This document shows, piece after piece, positions 1 to 4,354 of a DNA stretch of 8,474 nucleotides (position 1 is the first letter of the stretch; each line of letters begins with the position of its first letter). The notes under the pieces are model-generated. The model made no database searches, was not told the DNA's origin, and saw only the letters and a program-made list of their open reading frames with translations. The position numbers and the translations under genes were made by a program. The DNA is from an uncultured Collinsella sp. GTDB lineage: Bacteria > Actinomycetota > Coriobacteriia > Coriobacteriales > Coriobacteriaceae. Location of the stretch: the NCBI GenBank assembly GCA_902465425.1, contig CABQNA010000052.1, forward strand, positions 1 through 8,474, written 5' to 3'.

Positions 1-79
1 AACATCGGTGTTGCCGTGGTAATCATTGGGGACGTTCTTGTTTGACTAGTCGTTTAAGAACGTCCCCAATGACTAGTCA
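1..79. repeat. GACTAGTC foldback repeat, copy 1
   Basis: A perfect 17-bp inverted repeat (23-39 with 56-72) encloses a 16-nt spacer, gtttgactagtcgttt, whose core GACTAGTC is itself palindromic. A second GACTAGTC follows at 71-78. The block from position 1 onwards matches 3420 onwards (aacatcggYgttgcc, then a GTCATTGGGG-like stretch, then gttctt), so this is a dispersed repeat. The copy may extend left beyond the window. Its form resembles the REP/foldback elements mobilised by single-strand (Y1, RAYT) transposases, but no transposase is present, so that class is inferred. It lies downstream of the fic gene. Confidence 0.75.
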
Positions 80-81
80 GA

Positions 82-149
82 AATGAGCGTGGATAATCTC
101 CCGTTTTTGGCCTGTGTGCGGGCTCAAAGTGGGAGATTATCCGCGCCCG
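82..149. repeat. GGATAATCTC foldback repeat, copy A
   Basis: A 16-bp inverted repeat (87-102 with 131-146), perfect except for one T-G pair, encloses a 28-nt loop. The same element recurs at 1517-1590 in the same orientation. Both have the stem core GGATAATCTCC, a loop starting with gtttttggc and ending with ctcaaag, and AATG just outside. The two copies bracket the fic gene. It could act as a transcriptional roadblock for fic, since it sits 26 bp past its stop codon, but it has no T-run. A REP-like mobile element is the preferred reading. Confidence 0.75.
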
Positions 150-174
150 CTTTAATTTGCCTGGGCTGCGATGC

Positions 175-1347
175 CTATCTAATCGGCTCAGCGTCTTCCC
201 TGAGAATCGAAAGATACTCTTCATACCCGTACTGCCGGTATCTCTGTCTTGACTCGTCGAGCGGACGGAGGATACCCAATTCTTCAAATGATTTGACGAG
301 CGAGCTCGCGGTGCTCCTGCCGATATCGAGTTGGGCAGCGATGAATGCGGTGTCGACGATGGGGTGCTCTTCAAGAATGCCCAACAGCCTTTGCCCGTTT
401 GCAGCAGTCCTTCCGAGATTTTCGGTAATGGTTGCTGTGGAACGGTTATGGAGGTCAACAAGGTTTTTTAAAGACCCTACCGAGTCCTTCGCACTCTCGA
501 GAAGACTGTTACAGAAAAACTCTATCCATTCCTCGTAAGTGTCTCTCTCCCTTACGGATGTGAGTTGCCGGTAGTACTCGCTTCGATTTTTCTTGAACTG
601 GAACGATGGATAGAACAAGCAAGAATGAAGAACGCCATCATTGATGAGCATAAGTGTAATGAGAAGCCTGCCCAGGCGACCGTTTCCGTCTAGGAATGGA
701 TGGGCAGTTTCAAATTGGTAATGGACGAGCGCCGCCCGCACAATCGGATCCATTTCGACTTGAGGCTCATTGATAAAGCGTTCGAGATCCTGGAGCGTGT
801 TACTCAAATCTTCAATGTTTGGAGGGACAAACGATGCGGTTGCAATGGTGCAGCCTGAGGGGCCAATCCAGTTTTGTGAGGAGCGCAGCTCGCCTGGATT
901 CTTCTCCGTTCCGCGCACTCCGTCCAGCAGGACCGCATGAACTTGCCTAAGAAGTCTCGTGCACAAGGGCATCTTTTTGAGCAGTTCTACGCCGCGGTCG
1001 ACAGCACGGACGTAATTCACGACGTCTGCGACATTTTTATGATGGAGTTGTGTTTGCGATGGACTAAGTAGGTCGTCAAACGTGCACTGGGTTCCCTCAA
1101 TTTGCGAAGAAAGGAGTGCTTCTTTGCGCACGTACATTGTCAGATACATGTCGGCGTTGGGAACAAAGTAGAGCATGCCTTCAAGCTCTCCAAGCTTTCG
1201 TGAGCATGCGGAAAGCGTGCGATAGGTTTCCTCGGTGAGGTTTAGCTGCCTCAATGATTGCAAGGGCGTTGGAAAAAACGAATAGTAAGCCAATTTCCCC
1301 GATAGATTATTGCGGAGCGTTCCCTGGCCGTTCTCCTCGATTTGCAT
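175..1347 (-). CDS. Fic-domain protein (predicted protein AMP transferase) with C-terminal winged helix
   Basis: This is a cytosolic Fic-family enzyme, predicted to move AMP from ATP onto hydroxyl groups of target proteins. Residue numbers are for the 394-residue form starting at 1359. The core motif HPFLDGNGRLGR (220-231) is the complete HPFx(D/E)GNGRxxR signature, with catalytic His220. SSQIEG (84-89) fits the inhibitory (S/T)xxxE(G/N) motif placed before the Fic core, so the enzyme is probably autoinhibited (class II). An N-terminal Fic_N-like region (about 20-110) precedes the core. Residues about 320-367 form a winged-helix segment suggesting DNA binding. The overall order matches the SoFic type. 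Start: ATG at 1347 has GGAGGG five bases upstream, while ATG at 1359 (four codons longer) has only a weak site, so 1347 is preferred. The gene is visibly more AT-rich than its neighbours, stands alone, and is bracketed by repeats, which suggests transfer. Its target is unknown. Confidence 0.93.
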   Translation of the reverse strand: MQIEENGQGTLRNNLSGKLAYYSFFPTPLQSLRQLNLTEETYRTLSACSRKLGELEGMLYFVPNADMYLTMYVRKEALLSSQIEGTQCTFDDLLSPSQTQLHHKNVADVVNYVRAVDRGVELLKKMPLCTRLLRQVHAVLLDGVRGTEKNPGELRSSQNWIGPSGCTIATASFVPPNIEDLSNTLQDLERFINEPQVEMDPIVRAALVHYQFETAHPFLDGNGRLGRLLITLMLINDGVLHSCLFYPSFQFKKNRSEYYRQLTSVRERDTYEEWIEFFCNSLLESAKDSVGSLKNLVDLHNRSTATITENLGRTAANGQRLLGILEEHPIVDTAFIAAQLDIGRSTASSLVKSFEELGILRPLDESRQRYRQYGYEEYLSILREDAEPIR

Positions 1348-1373
1348 CGCGCCCTCCATATCTTTAGTGCCGG

Positions 1374-1460
1374 AAACTCGTTATTAGGCTAATCATATCA
1401 ATTCTAATAACGAGTTTAAGGATTAAATAGTCATTAGAATTGATGTAAACAATCTAATGA
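1374..1460. promoter_or_regulatory. Operator-like cluster of inverted repeats over the fic promoter
   Basis: Three perfect inverted pairs are interleaved here: a 14-bp pair AAACTCGTTATTAG (1374-1387 with 1404-1417), a 12-bp pair ATCAATTCTAAT (1397-1408 with 1433-1444), and an 8-bp pair TCATTAGA (1431-1438 with 1453-1460). CGTTATTA also recurs at 1469-1476. One 12-bp arm fills most of the spacer between the -35 and -10 boxes, and one 14-bp arm covers the predicted start of transcription. This is the arrangement expected of a repressor site. The winged helix of the adjacent Fic protein is an obvious candidate ligand, but that is inference. Alternatively the pairs fold as RNA in the leader. Confidence 0.5.
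1422..1449 (-). promoter_or_regulatory. Predicted sigma-70-type promoter of the fic gene
   Basis: On the minus strand, TTTACA (-35, 1444-1449) and TTTAAT (-10, 1422-1427) are separated by 16 bp, each matching five of six consensus bases. Transcription would start near 1414, leaving an untranslated leader of about 67 nt before the preferred ATG at 1347. The elements are interleaved with the inverted repeats described for 1374-1460. Confidence 0.55.
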
Positions 1461-1516
1461 TAAGAAGTCGTTATTACTTGACCATGGAGCTCAGCTTGGT
1501 ACAGGGGGTCATCCAA

Positions 1517-1590
1517 AATGAACGTGGATAATCTCCTGTTTTTGGCTCGGTGACGGCCTCAAAGTCAAAGTGGAAGATTATCCACGCTCG
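1517..1590. repeat. GGATAATCTC foldback repeat, copy B
   Basis: Arms CGTGGATAATCT (1523-1534) and AGATTATCCACG (1575-1586) pair perfectly, with the stem continuing imperfectly inward. The element aligns with 82-149 along its whole length. Loop lengths are equal up to ctcaaag, after which this copy carries one extra tandem tcaaag, accounting for the 6-base length difference. Copy A has a T-G pair where this copy has T-A, so pairing is kept. It lies upstream of fic, making the two copies direct repeats around the gene. Confidence 0.75.
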
Positions 1591-1628
1591 TTAGTTAAGC
1601 GTCCGAAAATCCACACTCGCCAAACCTA

Positions 1629-1656
1629 CCAAAAAGGGACAGGTTTATTTTGGCAC
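1629..1656. repeat. REP-like element, CCAAAA...TTTTGG around gggacaggttta
   Basis: CCAAAA (1629-1634) and TTTTGG (1648-1653) form an inverted repeat around agggacaggttta, followed by cac. Sequences of the form 'gggacaggtt(t/c)attttggcac' are frequent dispersed palindromes in bacterial genomes, often associated with REP-type tyrosine transposases. Only one copy is visible in this window, so the repeat status rests on general recollection of the motif rather than on internal evidence. Confidence 0.4.
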
Positions 1657-1850
1657 GTTTCGGTCGGTATCAGGAAGTGTCAGGGACGGGGCGGCGGCAG
1701 GACTCGAGAGCGAAAAGAAGTATCGGGTTTGGTGCGCCCGCTTCTGCCCGTCCCGTGCGCAGACGATACTCGGCTTATCGACCCGCGATGCAAAGGAGAT
1801 GCTCGTCCCACGAGCACTACCGGGAAGGGCTCTCGATTCGAGCCCTCACC
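1657..1850. other. GC-rich, hairpin-rich stretch without a convincing gene
   Basis: No reading frame here has a good ribosome site or a recognisable protein. The frame that runs into crr is open from 1650, but crr has a strong start of its own at 1929. Predicted stems: GGGACGGG (1683-1690) with CCCGTCCC (1747-1754), AGAAG (1716-1720) with CTTCT (1741-1745) inside it, TGCTCGT (1800-1806) with ACGAGCA (1810-1816), and AGGGCTC (1826-1832) with GAGCCCT (1840-1846). The last hairpin is followed by caccttagtttt and could be a weak terminator. It may be a structured small RNA or repeat debris. No known RNA family was recognised. Confidence 0.3.
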
Positions 1851-1879
1851 TTAGTTTTCAGACCATTTGGCACTATAAT
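1851..1879 (+). promoter_or_regulatory. Predicted promoter of crr
   Basis: A perfect -10 box TATAAT lies at 1874-1879. With a 17-bp spacer the -35 region is TTAGTT (1851-1856), which is weak. Transcription would start near 1886 and leave about 43 nt before the crr ATG at 1929, including a strong ribosome site, AAGAGGAG (1914-1921). Confidence 0.6.
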
Positions 1880-1928
1880 CACCATAGGCATGCGCATAAC
1901 GTTGCGCTTAATCAAGAGGAGAAAACGT

Positions 1929-2465
1929 ATGGGTCTGTTTGACATGTTCAAGAAGAAGGCTGAGCCCGCGGCTGCCGCTGCTCCGTCCTCCATCTCTGCT
2001 TCTGCCGGCGCCGACGTGCTGTGCTCGCCCGTCAAGGGCAAGGTCATCAAGATGGCCGACGTGCCCGATCCCGTCTTTGGTGGCGAGGTTCTGGGCAAGG
2101 GCTGCGCCGTGTGGCCCGAGGATGATCTGGTCTACGCTCCCTGCGACGGTAAGGTGACCGTCACCATGGGTCACGCCGTGGGTCTGCAGTCCGATAGCGG
2201 CATCGAGGTTCTGGTGCACGTTGGCGTCGATACCGTCAACATGAACGGCGACGGCTTCGAGGGCTTCGTCAAGGCCGACGACGTTGTGAAGGCTGGCCAG
2301 CCCATTCTCAAGATCGACCGCGCCAAGATCGCTGCTGCCGGTTACAAGGACTGCGTCGTCGTGGCCGTGTCCAACACCGCCGAGTTTGCCGATGTCGAAC
2401 TCGCCGTCGAGGCCGACTCCGCTGTCGCCGCCGGTGACGCCATCGTTAAGGTCGTCCGCAAGTAA
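1929..2465 (+). CDS. crr: PTS glucose-family EIIA protein (Crr-like), stand-alone
   Basis: This 178-residue cytosolic phosphocarrier takes phosphate from HPr and passes it to an EIIB domain of a glucose-class sugar permease, and may also signal carbon status. The start MGLFD is shared with E. coli EIIA-Glc, where that short segment is an amphipathic membrane-contacting helix. An Ala/Pro/Ser-rich linker (about 11-28) joins it to the PTS EIIA type 1 fold. The phosphorylated histidine is His97 in VLVHVGVDTV, and the conserved partner is His82 in GHAVGLQSDSG. The GDGFEGFV and AGQPILKID strands that follow are also typical. Start at 1929 is fixed by AAGAGGAG eight bases upstream and by the EIIA-Glc-like N-terminus. 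The frame stays open further upstream, but that extension lacks support. No EIIB/EIIC gene is adjacent and a terminator follows at once, so it is probably a single-gene unit serving several permeases. Confidence 0.93.
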   Translation: MGLFDMFKKKAEPAAAAAPSSISASAGADVLCSPVKGKVIKMADVPDPVFGGEVLGKGCAVWPEDDLVYAPCDGKVTVTMGHAVGLQSDSGIEVLVHVGVDTVNMNGDGFEGFVKADDVVKAGQPILKIDRAKIAAAGYKDCVVVAVSNTAEFADVELAVEADSAVAAGDAIVKVVRK

Positions 2466-2491
2466 ACTGCGGCATCCAAAGGATGTGCAAG

Positions 2492-2520
2492 GGTGGTCGG
2501 GTTTTCCGGCCACCTTTTTT
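2492..2520 (+). terminator. Intrinsic terminator of crr
   Basis: A 9-bp stem, GGTGGTCGG (2492-2500) with CCGGCCACC (2506-2514) including one T-G pair, closes a gtttt loop and is followed directly by six T (2515-2520). It begins 26 bases after the crr stop codon. A small extra inverted repeat, catcc-aaa-ggatg, precedes it at 2473-2485. Confidence 0.9.
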
Positions 2521-2558
2521 ATTGCACCGCGGGGAAGCGTTTTATTGTACGTTGGGCG

Positions 2559-2570
2559 GGTTTGCAAACC
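2559..2570. promoter_or_regulatory. Perfect 12-bp palindrome GGTTTGCAAACC
   Basis: This uninterrupted palindrome lies about 37 bp upstream of the predicted -35 box of the lipoprotein gene. It has the size and symmetry of a dimeric regulator's half-site pair, but there is no second copy in the window and no regulator beside it. A chance palindrome cannot be excluded. Confidence 0.25.
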
Positions 2571-2606
2571 GTTCGGACGCTAAAACGAACCGACCGCGCC
2601 TTCGCG

Positions 2607-2636
2607 TTGCCGAGGGTGTTCATAAGTGGATAGTAT
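2607..2636 (+). promoter_or_regulatory. Predicted promoter of the lipoprotein gene
   Basis: TTGCCG (2607-2612) and TAGTAT (2631-2636) are spaced by 18 bp, with four of six consensus bases in each box. The predicted start of transcription near 2643 leaves a leader of about 60 nt. The crr terminator just upstream means the downstream gene needs its own promoter. Confidence 0.45.
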
Positions 2637-2701
2637 GGGCTTACTTATTACAACGTGTGCCGCGTCCGGGAAGCGCGGTGCCGCTCATTGGGAGGAACAA
2701 C

Positions 2702-3259
2702 ATGAAAAAGAAGCTGCTGCTTGCGCCCCTCATGGCCGTCTTGGTTGCATGCGTGGTCGTGCTTTCCGGTTGCGGAGGCCCTTCGGTTGAGGAACTCATC
2801 ACCGAGGATCTTACGACGCAGTTTGACGAGGTCAAGAACGGTGGCGACGACTTCCTCTCTGGTCTGGAGGAGGCTTCGGGCGACGAGTTCGAGCAGCTGG
2901 GTATCGATCCCAAGGAGTATGCCAAGACCTATCTCGAAGGCTTTGACTACAAGATCGGCGACGTGACGGTCGACGAGGACAAGGGTGTCGCGACCGCCGA
3001 GGTCTCCATCACCTGCAAGTCCATGAACAAGATCGTCGAGGACTTCTCCACCCAGTATCAGGAGAAGGTCGCCGCGCTTGATACGGTTCCTTCCGATGAC
3101 GAGCTGTATAAGATGGCCGGTCAGGTTATGGTCGATGTGACCAAGGCCACCGAGCCCAGGAAGACCACGGTTATCTTCAAGTACACCTGCAACGACGACG
3201 GCGAGTGGTCTGCCGACGACTCCGTCAACTCCGAGATGATGGATGCAATGCTGAGCTAG
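2702..3259 (+). CDS. Small acidic lipoprotein of unknown function
   Basis: This 185-residue protein is probably anchored to the outer face of the cytoplasmic membrane. It has a type II signal peptide: MKKK, a hydrophobic run (5-21), then the lipobox LSGC with Cys24 as the likely lipidated residue. An upstream LVAC (14-17) is a less likely alternative. The mature part is rich in Asp and Glu and appears soluble. It alternates helical stretches (about 28-70 and 115-145) with strand-like segments such as KIGDVTVDEDKGVATAEVSI (83-102) and KTTVIFKYTCNDDGEW (about 155-170). This resembles the small DUF5105/DUF4878-like lipoproteins common in Gram-positive anaerobes, but I cannot name the family securely. 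Start: GGGAGG (2690-2695) precedes ATG at 2702 by six bases. The longer open frame upstream lacks such a site. No partner gene is adjacent, so the role is unknown. Confidence 0.88.
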   Translation: MKKKLLLAPLMAVLVACVVVLSGCGGPSVEELITEDLTTQFDEVKNGGDDFLSGLEEASGDEFEQLGIDPKEYAKTYLEGFDYKIGDVTVDEDKGVATAEVSITCKSMNKIVEDFSTQYQEKVAALDTVPSDDELYKMAGQVMVDVTKATEPRKTTVIFKYTCNDDGEWSADDSVNSEMMDAMLS

Positions 3260-3262
3260 TTC

Positions 3263-3290
3263 GTTGCGGTGTTTTACCAAACGCCGCAAC
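3263..3290 (+). terminator. Stem-loop after the lipoprotein gene (possible terminator)
   Basis: GTTGCGGTGTTT (3263-3274) pairs with AAACGCCGCAAC (3279-3290) over 12 bp with one T-G pair and a 4-nt loop. It starts three bases after the stop codon. No T-run follows (tgctcgacgc), so it is not a classical terminator. It may protect the mRNA end, or work together with the hairpin at 3304-3403. Confidence 0.5.
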
Positions 3291-3303
3291 TGCTCGACGC
3301 TGC

Positions 3304-3403
3304 GCGGTCACCAGAGCGACAACTTGTCATTCAAAGAGGACGGCATGACCAGAAGGTCAATGCCGCCCTCTTTTCATGCCAATTTGTTCGCTCTGGTGAC
3401 CGC
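3304..3403. repeat. Near-perfect 100-nt hairpin, possibly a bidirectional terminator or miniature element
   Basis: The left arm (3304-3350) pairs with the right arm (3355-3403) around the loop AGAA, with about five mismatches and two single-base bulges over almost 50 positions. The outer 16 bases GCGGTCACCAGAGCGA are perfectly matched. The inner part, caaagaggacggcatgacc with ggtcaatgccgccctctttt, has an A-rich entry and a TTTT exit and so looks like an intrinsic terminator on the plus strand. The stem is much longer than a terminator needs, pointing to a foldback element. It sits between convergent genes (lipoprotein and HAD phosphatase). Confidence 0.65.
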
Positions 3404-3418
3404 TCGCTGTCGTTGCCA

Positions 3419-3518
3419 AAACATCGGCGTTGCCATGGCAGTCATTGGGGATGTTCTTAAATGACTAGTCGTTGGTGACGTTCTTGTTTGACTAGTCGTT
3501 TAAGAACGTCCCAACGAC
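3419..3518. repeat. GACTAGTC foldback repeat, copy 2
   Basis: It matches 1-79 along its first half and again around gtttgactagtcgtttaaga. The centre is expanded: GACTAGTC occurs at 3463-3470 and 3490-3497, a 27-bp direct duplication including the preceding gttctt. The outer arms 3468-3485 and 3502-3518 pair over 17 bp with one bulged T. Compared with copy 1, the stem changes from CATTGG/CCAATG to CGTTGG/CCAACG, an A-T to G-C change on both sides that keeps pairing. TGCCATGGCA (3431-3440) is an additional palindrome. The element ends 62 bp from the stop codon of the HAD phosphatase gene. Confidence 0.75.
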
Positions 3519-3580
3519 AAAAACGGGATGCGCTTTCCGCGCGGAAGAATTGTCGCAGCTGCGTTAAGCAGTGTCGCTCG

Positions 3581-4249
3581 TTACTCGCCCAGAATCAGCG
3601 CCGCGAGCTCTGCCTGGGTGTCCACCACGTAGTCGGCGCCGGCGGCTTCCAGCTCTGCGCGGCCGCGGAAACCCCAGCTGACGCCCACGCTCTTAAGGCC
3701 GGCGTTGTGGCCGGTCAGGATATCGACATTGGAATCGCCCACATAGAGCGTGGTTGACGGATCGGCGCCTAGCTCTTTCATCACATGCAGCGTAACGGGC
3801 GCCTCGGGCTTGGGGGGAAACGCATCGACGCGGCCCTGCACCAGCGCAAAGCGCTCGGAACCAAAATACTTCTCGATAAGCGGAGCCGCCGAGACGTGGT
3901 CCTTGTTGGTGAGCACGGCAAGCTGCACGCCCGCGGCGCGCAGGCGGTCGAGCATCTCGATCGTACCGGCATAGGGGGCGGTGTGGTCCTCCTTGTGCTC
4001 GCCGTAGTAAGCCCTAAACTCGGCAAGCGTCTGCTCAAACATGCGACCGTCGCCCGCATACTCGGCGGGCATAAAGCGTTCAACCAGCTTGAGCATGCCG
4101 TTTCCCACCTTGTAGCGGTACTCGTCTACGGCGAACGTGGGCCAGCCGTGCATCTCGCAGGTATGGTTGCCAGCGGCCGCAAGGTCCTCGAGCGTGTTGA
4201 GAATGGTGCCGTCAAGGTCAAAGATCACATGGGAAAAAGCTGCTGCCAT
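3581..4249 (-). CDS. HAD-superfamily phosphatase, phosphoglycolate phosphatase type
   Basis: This 222-residue cytosolic phosphatase is probably specific for a small phosphorylated metabolite such as 2-phosphoglycolate. All four HAD motifs are present: DLDGT (11-15, nucleophile Asp11 and acid Asp13), VLTNK (112-116), the motif III lysine Lys147 in PPKPEAP, and GDSNVDI (171-177) with acidic metal ligands Asp172 and Asp176. A helical cap occupies about 17-90. Length and motif spacing fit the Gph/PGMB subgroup, but substrates in this group cannot be read from sequence, so no symbol is given. Start: ATG at 4249 has AGGAG a few bases upstream, and the protein then begins just before the first strand. 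An in-frame ATG at 4282 would add 11 unconserved residues. It lies 105 bp downstream of hypE on the same strand, so it may be co-transcribed but is not obviously part of hydrogenase maturation. Confidence 0.9.
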   Translation of the reverse strand: MAAAFSHVIFDLDGTILNTLEDLAAAGNHTCEMHGWPTFAVDEYRYKVGNGMLKLVERFMPAEYAGDGRMFEQTLAEFRAYYGEHKEDHTAPYAGTIEMLDRLRAAGVQLAVLTNKDHVSAAPLIEKYFGSERFALVQGRVDAFPPKPEAPVTLHVMKELGADPSTTLYVGDSNVDILTGHNAGLKSVGVSWGFRGRAELEAAGADYVVDTQAELAALILGE

Positions 4250-4354
4250 GGGTGCTCCTGCCGCTTGAGTTATAAAACGCACCCCATGATACTGGGCATG
4301 CGTGCCGGGCGTGTTTGGAATCTGAATATCTTTAATAGCCCTGAGCCTTTGTCG

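Noticed and set aside
1483..1502. ccatggagctcagcttggta, resembling a cloning-vector polylinker
   Set aside because: Only short restriction-site-like words match; the flanking DNA is natural repeat and promoter sequence, so chance is more likely than vector contamination.
1826..1850. Possible tRNA T-arm (gggctctcgattcgagccc)
   Set aside because: The 7-nt loop does not fit TTCRANN and no acceptor, D or anticodon arms can be drawn around it.
1570..1854. Open frame of 94 codons on the plus strand upstream of crr
   Set aside because: It starts inside the GGATAATCTC repeat, has no ribosome site and no recognisable protein features; it is open because the DNA is GC-rich.
1650..1928. N-terminal extension of the crr frame
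   Set aside because: The frame stays open by chance. The start at 1929 has a strong ribosome site and begins with the MGLFD sequence typical of EIIA-Glc, and the promoter lies inside the supposed extension.
1..3518. CRISPR-like array of the short repeats
   Set aside because: The repeats are few, far apart, self-complementary along most of their length, and lack regular unique spacers or cas genes.
3519..3580. Intrinsic terminator for the HAD phosphatase gene (TTCCGCGCGGAA palindrome followed by a T5 run on the minus strand)
   Set aside because: The palindrome leaves room for only about five base pairs once a loop is allowed, and the T-run is too far away; too weak to annotate.
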